From contig NZ_JABVEC010000034.1 in NCBI RefSeq assembly GCF_014323705.1, positions 1 through 64,000 on the forward strand: a stretch of DNA of 64,000 nt. The letters run 5' to 3'. Each line of letters begins with the position of its first letter. Positions within the stretch are counted from its first letter, which is position 1. Below, in pieces: positions 1 to 8,124 of the stretch. The notes beneath the pieces were generated by a model. It saw only the letters and a program-made list of their open reading frames with translations, ran no database searches and was not told the DNA's origin. The stretch comes from Actinomadura alba (lineage in GTDB: Bacteria > Actinomycetota > Actinomycetes > Streptosporangiales > Streptosporangiaceae). A program made the position numbers and the translations under genes.

Positions 1-38
1 TGATCATGCACTTGCGCACGCGCGCAAGTGCATGATCA
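1..38. repeat. Perfect inverted repeat (17-bp arms, 4-nt loop)
   Basis: Positions 1-17 and 22-38 are exact reverse complements around the loop ACGC. The arms begin TGATCATGCACTTG. No T-run follows. It may be the terminator of a gene left of the window or an intergenic palindrome; the sequence alone does not decide this. Confidence 0.7.
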
Positions 39-93
39 CGCCGGGGGATTTCCGCCGTACATCGGAGGGGAGGGCGTGTCACGCTCTGGATCC

Positions 94-179
94 GCATGGC
101 GCCAGGTCCGGGGACACGCATGGCGCCAGGTCCCGACGCATGGCGGCGGGTTTCCGGATATGCCTGGCGGCGGGTCTCG
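94..179. repeat. Degenerate direct repeats in gene-free window start
   Basis: The motif GCATGGCGCCAGGTCC occurs at 94-109 and 118-133. Weaker copies with the core GGCGGCGGGT follow near 138-155 and 161-179, so spacing is about 20-24 nt. The whole stretch 39-294 has no convincing gene. Its open frames are short and lack a ribosome binding site. Confidence 0.5.
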
Positions 180-294
180 TGCCGCTGACGCGACCTCGTG
201 ACGATCAAGGATCTGTGTCGCTCCGGGTGCCCGGATGCTTGATCCACTCGTGCGCGGATGCCGGCCGCCTCGTGCAACCACAGGACCCTCAGGT

Positions 295-1062
295 TCAGTC
301 GTCGCCGTCCGGAAGGCCGGCCGGAAGGCCGTGTGATCGAGCGATCCCGTCGAGCAGCCACTCCAGGCCCTGGTCGAAGGTCTCCCCCACCTGGGGCATG
401 CCCGCGTCGAGCAGCGGGGCGAGGCGCGGGAACTCTCCGCTGCGGGCCATCCGCTGAAGGTACGGAAGCGTCGACGAACGAGCGGCCTCCGCGGCCCCTC
501 GATCCGCGCCGCCGCCCGTCATGACCTCGCGGATCACGTGACCGAGCAGGTAGTCGTCCACCGCGGCGCAGATCAGAGCCCCCGCCGGGGGGTCGAGCCG
601 CAGGGGGTCGAGGGCGGCAAGTGACTGTTCGACGTGCCGCAGCCCGTTGGGCCCGACCTGGGGGCGGCGGCCGGCCACCTCGACCATCCACGGGTGGCGC
701 AGCAGGACGGCGCGCGTCCGCTGGGCGATCAAAATGATCGCCGCGCGCCAGTCCCCCGGGAGGCCGTCCTCGATCAGAACCTCGCGGTTGGCCTCGTCGA
801 ACATGAGGTCGAGGAGGTCCTCCTTGCTCTCGATGTACGAGTAGAGGCTCATCGTCCGCGCGCCGAGTTCGGCCGCCACCCGGCGGATGGACACCGCGGC
901 GAGTCCCTCGCGGTCGGCGAGGGTGATGGCCGCCGCGACGACGGCCTCCTGAGTCAACGCGCTGCGGCGCCGATCCCCCGTCGGTCTCGCCCACACCGGA
1001 CCGCGCTCCCGCGCGCCGGACGAGTCCTGATCGGGCCGCTCGGGCCCGGAAGTACGTGGCAC
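295..1062 (-). CDS. TetR/AcrR-family transcriptional regulator
   Basis: A 255-aa protein with an N-terminal TetR-type helix-turn-helix: residues around 35-80 include LTQEAVVAAAITLADREG, then AVSIRRVAAELG and LYSYIESKEDLLDLMFDEA. The C-terminal part resembles TetR_C ligand-binding domains. It is divergent from the DHA2 transporter at 1177, the usual arrangement for a drug-responsive repressor controlling an efflux pump. The GTG start at 1062 has no good Shine-Dalgarno, but a possible -10 (TAGACT, complement of 1069-1074) lies 6 nt upstream, so the mRNA may be leaderless. The ligand is unknown. Confidence 0.88.
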   Translation of the reverse strand: MPRTSGPERPDQDSSGARERGPVWARPTGDRRRSALTQEAVVAAAITLADREGLAAVSIRRVAAELGARTMSLYSYIESKEDLLDLMFDEANREVLIEDGLPGDWRAAIILIAQRTRAVLLRHPWMVEVAGRRPQVGPNGLRHVEQSLAALDPLRLDPPAGALICAAVDDYLLGHVIREVMTGGGADRGAAEAARSSTLPYLQRMARSGEFPRLAPLLDAGMPQVGETFDQGLEWLLDGIARSHGLPAGLPDGDD

Positions 1063-1075
1063 CCGTCGAGTCTAT

Positions 1076-1111
1076 CCGTACGCCGTATCGCATTGCCGAT
1101 ACAGCGTACGG
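1076..1111. promoter_or_regulatory. Candidate TetR operator between regulator and MFS gene
   Basis: 15-bp arms 1076-1090 (CCGTACGCCGTATCG) and 1097-1111 (CGATACAGCGTACGG) are inverted repeats with one mismatch and a 6-nt spacer. Two further direct copies of ACGGTGTACG sit at 1121-1130 and 1141-1150 on the transporter side. The location suits repression of both divergent promoters. This is inferred from symmetry and position only. Confidence 0.6.
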
Positions 1112-1176
1112 ACTAGTGTTACGGTGTACGAGAAAGCGCTACGGTGTACGGAATCGTGCGTGAAGGGACCCATACC

Positions 1177-2670
1177 ATGACGAGAACCCATGCCGACGCG
1201 CCTCCCACGGAGGATGCCTTCGACCCGGCGCTGCTCCGGCTGGCGGTCGCGGTGCTCATGGGAGCGATCATGACCATCCTCGACAGCACCATCGTGAACG
1301 TCGCGATCAACACCCTCGGGCGCGACTTCAACACATCGCTGTCGACGATCCAGTGGGTGCTGACCGGTTACCTGCTGGCACTGTCGATGACCATCCCGCT
1401 GACCGGATGGGTGATCGAGCGCTTCGGCGCCAAGAGGATGTGGATCACGTCGCTGGCCCTGTTCATCATCGGTTCCGCTCTGTGCGGCGCGGCCTGGAAC
1501 ACCACCAGCCTGATCGTGTTCCGGGTCCTGCAGGGCGTGGGCGGCGGGCTGCTCATGCCCATCGGGCAGACCATGCTGGCGAGCGCCGCCGGGCCACGGC
1601 GCCTGGGCCGGGTGATGAGCCTGATCAGCATTCCGGCGATGCTCGCGCCGGTGCTGGGCCCGGTCTTCGGCGGGCTGATCGTCGACCACCTCTCCTGGCG
1701 GTGGATGTTCTACGTCAACGTCCCCTTCTGCGCCGCCGCCCTGCTGCTCGCGCTGCGCTGGATCCCCGCCGACCCGGAGCGGCGTGCCGGCGGCCGCCTC
1801 GACGCGATCGGGCTGACCCTGCTCTCCCCCGGCCTGGCCGCCCTGGTGTACGGGCTGTCCGAGGCCGGCAACGGATCCCCGCTGACGGGCGCGAAGGTGC
1901 TCGGTACCGTCGGCGCGGGGGTCGTGCTGCTCGGCCTGTTCTGCGCGCACGCCCTCCGCAAGGCCAAGGGTCCGCTGCTCGATCTGCGGATGTTCCGGAA
2001 CCGGGGCTTCACCACGGCCGTGACCGCGCTCTTCGTCTACTCCGGCGCGATCTTCGGCCTCACCGTGCTGCTCCCGCTGTACGTCCAGATCGCCCAGGGC
2101 GAGAGCCCGCTGCGCGCCGGACTGCTGGTCGCCCCGTTCGGCCTCGGCGCGATCGTCACGATGGCGTTCGCCGGCCGCCTGGCCGACCGCCGAGGTTCAC
2201 GAGGCCTCGGCATCATCGGCATCGCCGTGGCGGCGGCGGCCTGCCTCGCCTACACCCGGATCGACGTCACGACGCCACAGCCGTTCCTCGTGGCCGTGAC
2301 GTTCGTCGCCGGGCTGGGACACGGGCTCATCGTGGCGCCGCTCATGGCGACCCTCTACCGCACCCTGCCCCGGGCGGCCGTGCCGGCGGCGACCACGACG
2401 GCCAACATCCTGGTCCGGGTCGGCAGTTCCCTCGGCACCGCCGTGCTCGCGGTTGTTCTGCAGATCTACATCAGGGCCGAGATCCCGGGTGCGAGCGGCA
2501 GCCTCGCCGACGCAGCGGCCGACCGCGGCCCGGGCGCCGTCGACGCCCTCGTCCGGGCGTTCGCCCACAGCTTCTGGTGGACCGCCGGACTCGCCGCGCT
2601 CGCGCTCGTCCCCGCCCTGATGCTCCCGCGCCCCGCGCCCGACGCCGAGGAGCGGCCCACAAGCAAGTGA
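1177..2670 (+). CDS. MFS transporter, DHA2 (EmrB/QacA) family drug exporter
   Basis: A 497-aa integral membrane protein with about 14 predicted segments, the DHA2 pattern. Visible family signatures are the first helix with LDSTIVNVAINTLGRDF, the segment WVLTGYLLALSMTIPLTG, and the motif-A-like loop GWVIERFGAKRM. It probably exports cationic or aromatic drugs by proton antiport; the substrate cannot be read from sequence. The ATG at 1177 is preferred over the GTG at 1144 because AAGGGA lies about 8 nt upstream of it. A divergent TetR gene and palindromes upstream indicate inducible expression. Confidence 0.9.
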   Translation: MTRTHADAPPTEDAFDPALLRLAVAVLMGAIMTILDSTIVNVAINTLGRDFNTSLSTIQWVLTGYLLALSMTIPLTGWVIERFGAKRMWITSLALFIIGSALCGAAWNTTSLIVFRVLQGVGGGLLMPIGQTMLASAAGPRRLGRVMSLISIPAMLAPVLGPVFGGLIVDHLSWRWMFYVNVPFCAAALLLALRWIPADPERRAGGRLDAIGLTLLSPGLAALVYGLSEAGNGSPLTGAKVLGTVGAGVVLLGLFCAHALRKAKGPLLDLRMFRNRGFTTAVTALFVYSGAIFGLTVLLPLYVQIAQGESPLRAGLLVAPFGLGAIVTMAFAGRLADRRGSRGLGIIGIAVAAAACLAYTRIDVTTPQPFLVAVTFVAGLGHGLIVAPLMATLYRTLPRAAVPAATTTANILVRVGSSLGTAVLAVVLQIYIRAEIPGASGSLADAAADRGPGAVDALVRAFAHSFWWTAGLAALALVPALMLPRPAPDAEERPTSK

Positions 2671-2737
2671 GACGGACCGGCGCTGGTGACGTACTCAACA
2701 GGCGAGGTCTTCGTTGCGCTCAATTAGGGTCGACGCC

Positions 2738-3055
2738 ATGACCGACTACCTTCAGGTGTCGACTACGGCGGACAGCCGAGACGTCGCGATGAACCTGCTC
2801 AAAACCGCTGTGCAAGCTCGGCTGGCAGCTTCAGGACAGGTCTTCGGTCCGGCCGCTTCGGTGTTCTGGCACGAGGGTCAACTCGGGGAGGGAGAGGAAT
2901 GGCAGGTCTTCCTGCGAACCACTGCGGATCGGTATCCGGAGTTGGAGAAGCACCTCAAATCCCGGCACCCGTGGGACAACCCCGAGGTCTCCTTCACCGT
3001 GATCGACGGGGGAGCGCTTTCCTACCTTGAATGGCTGGCCCGGGCAACAAGGTAG
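2738..3055 (+). CDS. cutA: CutA-like divalent cation tolerance protein
   Basis: 105 aa, the usual size for the CutA1 family of small trimeric ferredoxin-like-fold proteins. Family signs are the N-terminal YLQVSTTADSRDVA strand-helix, the helix AVQARLAASGQV, the strand ASVFWHEGQLGEGEEW, and the C-terminal block HPWDNPEVSFTVIDGG, which matches the typical HPYxxPEI region, followed by YLEWL. Its role in metal tolerance is poorly defined in this family. The ATG at 2738 follows AGGGT. Its 3' end overlaps by 62 nt the 3' end of the convergent XRE/TPR locus. Confidence 0.8.
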   Translation: MTDYLQVSTTADSRDVAMNLLKTAVQARLAASGQVFGPAASVFWHEGQLGEGEEWQVFLRTTADRYPELEKHLKSRHPWDNPEVSFTVIDGGALSYLEWLARATR

Positions 3056-4284
3056 CCGCACGCTCCAGGAGCCCGTTCACCGCGGGAAGCGCCGCGTCAC
3101 GTCTCATTCTGTGCAGAACCTCGTGGATGCGCCGATGCGGACGGACCGAAGCCACGTCTGCTGACAGAGCGATGGCGCCACTCAGGGTGTCGGCGCCCTG
3201 TTCGACCTCTCCGGCGTCGAGGTAAGCCTCTGCGAGCCAGGTCAGGTACAGGGCCTTGTCCCTGGCGTGCGTGTCGTCATAGTTCGCGAGCGCACCTTCA
3301 AGCGCCGGAATAGCCCGCAGCGGCCGACCCAATGCGGTCCAACAGCGGCCGGTCATGATGTCGAGTTCGGTTCGATCTACCCAGGTCGCCCAATGAGGAT
3401 CAGGACGTTCCCCTCCATCCACGAGCGCCTCGGCGCCGCTCGTCAGGGCAGCCTGCACCACATTCTCGTCAGAACGCGAAAGGGCGTGCGCCCAGGCGGC
3501 ACGTTCGAACAGGAGTGCCCGCACAGCCGAAGGAGTCTCGCGTCCTGCCACTCGACAGGAGGCTTCGGCTTCCTCGGCCCCTGGATTCCCCATGCTGACC
3601 TTCTGGTAGGCAAGGAATGCCAAGGCATTCCCCATGAGAGAGGTATCCGAGGCGTCCGTGGCGGCGGAAAGACTGGTCTTGAACAACCGCCGCGCATCGT
3701 CATGCCAGCCCGCGTCGAACGCCGCCCAGCCGGCCTGCTGCTTGCTCCGCGATGAGCCCCAGCAGCGCGCGGCCTGTGGGCTCCGTGTAACTGGCCTCGC
3801 TTACCAGCTTGCTCGTCGACGCCAGCTCGGCCGCGTAGATCCGATAGGTGTCAGCACCTCCAAGAAAGTCGTCGAGGCGACGCAGCCGGGCTGTGCGTTG
3901 GCGTAGCCGCTCCACGACCTCCTTTCCGACTTGCCGTCCGGCGACCTCACAGTTCGGAACGGATGTCAGGGCCAGCCCAGTGGCTAGCGAAGCGCCGAGG
4001 AACTCCCTGCGGAGCACGTCTTCCTCCCGTGAGGTGATCGACGGCGAACTGAAAAGTTCGCCCTCGTCCACACCGAACGCTGCGGCATACGCGGTTCGCC
4101 AGTCGCGGGGATAGTGGTCGCCATTCTCCCAGCCGCGGATCTGCCGGACCAGCGACTTCAGAGGCGGGTATTCCTGCCCCATCGCCTTGTGGAGCCGGCG
4201 GGCCATTTCATGCTTGTTCCAGCCTCGCCGTTCACGCTCAGCGCGTAGGTGTACAGCCCACCACGGAGGAGCTTCCTCGGTCAT
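2994..4284 (-). pseudogene. XRE-family regulator with TPR-like C-terminus, frameshifted
   Basis: The 5' frame starts at ATG 4284 (MTEEAPPWWAVHLRAERE) and carries an N-terminal Cro/C1-like HTH domain. It ends prematurely after LLGLIAEQAAG. Coding continues in another frame (QAGWAAFDAGWHDDARRLF) through about 230 helical TPR-like residues to a stop at 2994. Joining the two gives a typical full-length actinobacterial XRE/TPR regulator of about 430 aa. The shift lies near 3736-3746, in a short repetitive stretch (tgctgcttgct), so slippage or a sequencing error is equally possible. It is divergent from the small protein at 4428, the pairing seen for many such regulators. Confidence 0.75.
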
Positions 4285-4427
4285 CGCGCGCCTTCGCCTT
4301 GACCGGACAACTTCCCGGTCGCCTGAGTGTCCGCGTCCTTGTCCGCCCATTGTCCGCCTACCACTGCAGAGTGCGCAGGGTTTCACTGGCTGTGACCAAA
4401 AGCCACACCCTGGAGGAGTCAGTCACG

Positions 4428-4859
4428 GTGCACGCACAACGATCTAGTGATCCACCACGGATGTATTCGTGGTCGATCGTCGGTGAAGACGGCGCCGGCG
4501 CCTGCGGCGTGACCGACCATTACGAGCTCGCCTTGGACGAGGTCATGGATGCGCTCGCGGGCGCTCTGAGCGGTTCGCGTGGCCTCGTGCACCGAGTCTG
4601 CCTGAGTTTCATCCGCACCGCGTACGTGTACGAAGGGTTGATAGCGCGCTGCCGGCTCGACCCGACCGGCGATCCTGTGTGGGACGACATACCCCCACCG
4701 TCCACTTGGACCAGCCTCCGGCCGGCCTTCACCGATCCCGGCGAGGCCCTCGGTGACGCGATCCCGCCCGAGGCCATCACAACGGGCCTCGTCGACATCC
4801 AGGCCCACAGGCAACGCATCGAGGAGACCACGGCCTCCACCTCCACGGATCGGCGGTGA
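4428..4859 (+). CDS. Conserved small protein beside XRE regulator, function unknown
   Basis: 143 aa, starting at GTG 4428 with a strong GGAGGAG 9 nt upstream. The frame is open further upstream, but no other start has a comparable ribosome binding site. It begins VHAQRSSDPPRMYSWSIVGE and has a mixed alpha/beta look with no membrane segment or recognised domain. Actinomycete XRE/TPR regulators often have a small protein of this kind divergently encoded, so a regulator-partner role is plausible but inferred. The last 15 residues are Thr/Ser-rich. Confidence 0.7.
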   Translation: MHAQRSSDPPRMYSWSIVGEDGAGACGVTDHYELALDEVMDALAGALSGSRGLVHRVCLSFIRTAYVYEGLIARCRLDPTGDPVWDDIPPPSTWTSLRPAFTDPGEALGDAIPPEAITTGLVDIQAHRQRIEETTASTSTDRR

Positions 4860-4951
4860 CCCGTGGGGATCTCGTGGATCTGAAGACGTGGACGAGCCGG
4901 TGCGCGCCCGGCTAGTCCGCACAAACCCGGGCGGAGCGCACCCGGGAAGGT

Positions 4952-4984
4952 GCAGGAACGGCCGAGCCCCCGCGGCCGTCCTGC
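4952..4984. terminator. Hairpin between convergent genes
   Basis: GCAGGAACGGCCG at 4952-4964 pairs with CGGCCGTCCTGC at 4973-4984, giving 12 bp with one bulged A and an 8-nt loop. It lies 92 nt after the stop of the small protein and 70 nt after the stop of the convergent polymerase gene, so it could terminate both. Confidence 0.5.
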
Positions 4985-5054
4985 GCACGTGCGGCCCGGC
5001 GCCGCCTGGGACCTCCTCGGCGTCGGGCCGTACGACCGACCTCACCGTCCGCCG

Positions 5055-6113
5055 CTATCCGCTGGTGGGACGCGCTTCCTTGCTGGGCTGCACCCGCTTG
5101 GGCTCGCCGGGCATCTTGGGGTAGTTCGGCGGGTACGGCATGTCGCCGAGGCCCCGGTCGGCCTCGTCGCGTTCGACCATCTCGAGCAGCGGCTCGAGCG
5201 AGAACGCCCGGTCATCGATCGTGGCGTGCACGTCGCCGAGCGCGGCGAACCGCGCGGGCATGGTCTCGACGGTGAAGTCCTCGGGGTCGACGTCGGGCAG
5301 TTCCTCCCACGTCACCGGGGCCGACACCGGGGCGTGCGGCCGGGGCCGGATGCTGTAGGCCGAGGCGATGGTGCGGTCGCGGGCGTTCTGGTTGAAATCG
5401 ATGAAGATCTCCTCGCCGCGCTCTTCCTTCCACCACTTCGTGGTGACCAGGTCGGGCATCCGGCGTTCGACCTCGCGGGCGAAGGCCAGGGCGGCGGCGC
5501 GTACCTCCGTGAAGGTCCACCGGGGCTCGATCCGCACGTAGATGTGGACACCGCGGCTGCCGGAGGTCTTGGGGTAGCCGACATAGCCGAGGTCGTCGAG
5601 CAGCTCGCGCACGGCGCTCAGCGCGACCTTCTTCGCGTCGTCGAAGTCGGTGCCCGGTTGCGGGTCGAGGTCGATTCTGAGCTCGTCCGGGTGGTCGACG
5701 TCATCGCTCCGGACCGGCCACGGGTGGAAGGTCAGCGTGCCGAGGTTGGCGGCCCAGGCCACCGTGGCCAACTCGACCGGGCAGACCTCGTCGGCGGACC
5801 GGCCGCTCGGGAAGTCGATGCGCGCCGTCGTGATCCAGTCGGGCGCGTTCTTGGGCACCCGCTTCTGGTAGAAGGCGTCGCCCTTGTTGTCGACGCGGGT
5901 GGACAGCTTGGCCCCCTCGAAGACCCCACCCGGCCAGCGCTCCAGCGTGGTCGGCCGGGACCGCAGCGCCCGCAGGATGCCGTCGCCCACGGCGAGGTAG
6001 TACTCCACCACCTGCCGCTTGGTCAGCCCGCGTTCTGGGAAGTAGACCTTGTCCGGGTTCGTGATCTTGACGATTCGCTCGCCGACCTGGATCTCGATGA
6101 AGGGCGATGCCAT
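5055..6113 (-). CDS. LigD-type polymerase/primase domain protein (stand-alone)
   Basis: A 352-aa archaeo-eukaryotic primase-like polymerase domain as found in the NHEJ ligase LigD. Diagnostic parts are ITNPDKVYFPERGLTK near the N-terminus, the catalytic metal-binding pair in LRIDLDPQPG, the GSRGVHIYVRI strand with the conserved His, and the KWWKEERGEEIFIDFNQN block. These enzymes add (ribo)nucleotides during double-strand break repair. No ligase domain, nuclease domain or Ku gene is in the window, so it is a separate POL protein, as is common in Streptomyces relatives. Start: ATG 6113, directly after a G-rich stretch. Confidence 0.88.
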   Translation of the reverse strand: MASPFIEIQVGERIVKITNPDKVYFPERGLTKRQVVEYYLAVGDGILRALRSRPTTLERWPGGVFEGAKLSTRVDNKGDAFYQKRVPKNAPDWITTARIDFPSGRSADEVCPVELATVAWAANLGTLTFHPWPVRSDDVDHPDELRIDLDPQPGTDFDDAKKVALSAVRELLDDLGYVGYPKTSGSRGVHIYVRIEPRWTFTEVRAAALAFAREVERRMPDLVTTKWWKEERGEEIFIDFNQNARDRTIASAYSIRPRPHAPVSAPVTWEELPDVDPEDFTVETMPARFAALGDVHATIDDRAFSLEPLLEMVERDEADRGLGDMPYPPNYPKMPGEPKRVQPSKEARPTSG

Positions 6114-6193
6114 ACCGGCACCGTAACCCACCCCACCGACAGCCGCCCGGGCCGCCCACGAGGACACCGCGATCAGCGGGTACGGTCGGGGAC

Positions 6194-6595
6194 ATGGAGA
6201 AGGTGCGCAAGAGCGAGGCCGAGTGGCGTGCCGAGCTGTCCCCCGAGGAGTACCACGTGCTCCGCGAGGCGGGTACGGAACGGCCGTTCACCGGTGAGTA
6301 CAACGACACCAAGACGGTCGGGGTCTACCGTTGCCGCGCGTGCGGCACGGAGCTGTTCCGGTCGGAGACCAAGTTCGAGTCGCACTGCGGATGGCCCAGC
6401 TTCTATGCGCCGTCCGATTCCGACGCGGTCACGCTGATCGAGGACCGCTCCCTCGGGGTGACGCGCACGGAGGTCCGCTGCGCGACCTGCGACTCCCACC
6501 TCGGCCATGTGTTCCACGGCGAGGGTTACGGGACGCCGACCGACGACCGGTTCTGCATCAACAGCGTGTCGCTCACCCTCGAGCCCGCGGAGTAG
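6194..6595 (+). CDS. msrB: Peptide-methionine (R)-S-oxide reductase MsrB
   Basis: 133 aa, the standard size for MsrB. It reduces the R epimer of methionine sulfoxide in oxidised proteins in the cytoplasm. The two zinc-binding CxxC pairs are visible (CRACGTELF and CATCDSHLGHVF). The substrate-binding region reads HCGWPSF and the catalytic cysteine is in RFCINSVSL near the C-terminus. ATG 6194 follows a GGGG stretch. It is divergent from the LigD-type polymerase with 80 nt between the starts. Confidence 0.95.
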   Translation: MEKVRKSEAEWRAELSPEEYHVLREAGTERPFTGEYNDTKTVGVYRCRACGTELFRSETKFESHCGWPSFYAPSDSDAVTLIEDRSLGVTRTEVRCATCDSHLGHVFHGEGYGTPTDDRFCINSVSLTLEPAE

Positions 6596-6617
6596 CCGCG
6601 GGACCGGGGACCACGGG

Positions 6618-7274
6618 TCAGCGGGTCACGCCGACCTCGCAGTCGTCCTTCTCCCCCTGCTTGTTGGCGAGGACGACGTTGCCGTTGCCGCTGGTCTTGG
6701 CGTGGACGAAGACGACGGGGGCCCGCTCACCGCGCTTGTCCTTCAGATACTCGGTGGTCCACTCGCACAGCGAGATGGCCGGCTCGGAGTTCTCGTCACC
6801 CTCCGACAGGTCGGTGTAGACCCGGAGGAAGTCGCCGCTCTGGACGACCTCCCTGACATGTCCGGTGATCTTCTCGTCCGGGTCCTTCTCCTTCAGGAAC
6901 GACAGCGCCTGGGGCGCCACATCGGAGCTCGTCTCGGTGCCGGTGCCCACGGGTTCCACCGGACCGTGCGCGGCCGGGGTGACGCCGCCCGCCGCGGCGG
7001 GCGGCGTGGCCGGCGGCGCGGACCGGGCCGGGGGTCGCGCGGAGGCCGCCGCGCCCGCGGTGGCGGCCGTCGGCGACTCGGCCGAACCCGCCATGGACAT
7101 CCCCACGACCGCGGCCACCCCGAGCGCCACCGAGGCGGTGCCGCTCCACGCCACGACGATCTTGCGGCGGTTCCGCTCGGCCATGACGGTGCGCAGCGTC
7201 CGGTCGCACGCCCGGCTGAACTCGGACGGGGGCTTGGCATGCCGACCCCGGGCATGCCGTGGCGCGTCAGTCAC
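6618..7274 (-). CDS. Single-pass membrane protein, function unknown
   Basis: 218 aa from GTG 7274 with GGAGGG about 4 nt upstream. A basic N-terminus (HARGRHAKPP) precedes one hydrophobic segment at about residues 39-61 (KIVVAWSGTASVALGVAAVV). An Ala/Pro-rich linker to about residue 110 follows, then a roughly 90-residue globular C-terminal domain expected outside the membrane (EWTTEYLKDKRGERAPVVFV). No known domain was recognised. It lies downstream of hemQ on the same strand with a 151-nt gap, so it is not clearly part of the heme operon. The basic N-terminus could also bind nucleic acid or phospholipid. Confidence 0.6.
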   Translation of the reverse strand: MTDAPRHARGRHAKPPSEFSRACDRTLRTVMAERNRRKIVVAWSGTASVALGVAAVVGMSMAGSAESPTAATAGAAASARPPARSAPPATPPAAAGGVTPAAHGPVEPVGTGTETSSDVAPQALSFLKEKDPDEKITGHVREVVQSGDFLRVYTDLSEGDENSEPAISLCEWTTEYLKDKRGERAPVVFVHAKTSGNGNVVLANKQGEKDDCEVGVTR

Positions 7275-7425
7275 GATCCCTCCCCTTCGGGTTCCCCGGG
7301 TCCCGGGCGAACCACCAACGGGCACACCGCCTCATGTGGGCGCGTCCCGACAGCGCACTCTACTTTGGTCGGCACCGTGACTTACCGGATACCGGCCGAA
7401 ATGGTCTCTGTGAGTTAGTGCTCCG

Positions 7426-8124
7426 TTACGGAAGCCCGGCGACGAGCTCGGCGACCGGCTTACGCGCGCCCGTGTAGAAGGGGATCTCCTCACGAACGTG
7501 CAGCCGGGCCCTGGAGCCGCGCAGGTGGCGCATCAGGTCCACGATGCGGTGCATCTCGTCGGCCTCGAAGGCGAGCATCCACTCGTAGTCGCTCAGGGCG
7601 AAGGAGGCGACCGTGTTGGCCCGGACGTCGGGGTAGTCGCGCGCCATCATGCCGTGCTCGGCCAGCAGCGCCCGCCGCTCCTCGTCCGGCAGCAGATACC
7701 ACTCGTACGACCGGACGAACGGATAGACGCAGACGTAGGGCCGGGGCTCCTCGTCGGCGAGGAACGCGGGGATGTGGCTCCGGTTGAACTCGGCCGGGCG
7801 GTGCAGCGCCATCGCCGACCAGACCGGCTCGGAGGCGCGACCCAGCGCCGTACGGCGGAACCGGCCGTAGATCTCCTGCAGGTCGTCGGAACTCGGCGCG
7901 TGCCACCAGAACATGTAGTCGGCGTCGGCGCGGAACCCCGCGACGTCGTACAGGCCCCGGGTCGTCACGTCCTTCTCGGCGGCCTGCCCCAGCAGGTCGC
8001 TGACCTCACCGGCGACCGTGTCGCCGACCAGATCCCCCAGAGTCCTCACCCGGAACACCGACCACATCGTGTACCGGATCGTCTGGTTGAGGTCGCGTGC
8101 CTTGGGCCTGTCCGTCGCTGCCAT
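7426..8124 (-). CDS. hemQ: Coproheme decarboxylase HemQ (chlorite dismutase family)
   Basis: 232 aa. It performs the last step of the coproporphyrin-dependent heme pathway of monoderm bacteria, oxidative decarboxylation of coproheme to heme b. The chlorite-dismutase fold is recognisable from YTMWSVFRV at the N-terminus, DADYMFWWHAPS, the Tyr-rich YPFVRSYEWYLLP segment that contains the catalytic tyrosine region, and EMHRIVDLMRHLR, expected to hold the proximal His. ATG 8124 has GGAG 9 nt upstream. The first 119 nt of the gene overlap the 3' end of hemY, suggesting translational coupling. Confidence 0.93.
   Translation of the reverse strand: MAATDRPKARDLNQTIRYTMWSVFRVRTLGDLVGDTVAGEVSDLLGQAAEKDVTTRGLYDVAGFRADADYMFWWHAPSSDDLQEIYGRFRRTALGRASEPVWSAMALHRPAEFNRSHIPAFLADEEPRPYVCVYPFVRSYEWYLLPDEERRALLAEHGMMARDYPDVRANTVASFALSDYEWMLAFEADEMHRIVDLMRHLRGSRARLHVREEIPFYTGARKPVAELVAGLP

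Noticed and set aside
4950..6437. Long plus-strand open frame opposite the LigD-type polymerase
   Set aside because: Low-complexity Arg/Gly/Val composition, no ribosome binding site, and the minus-strand gene has clear catalytic motifs.
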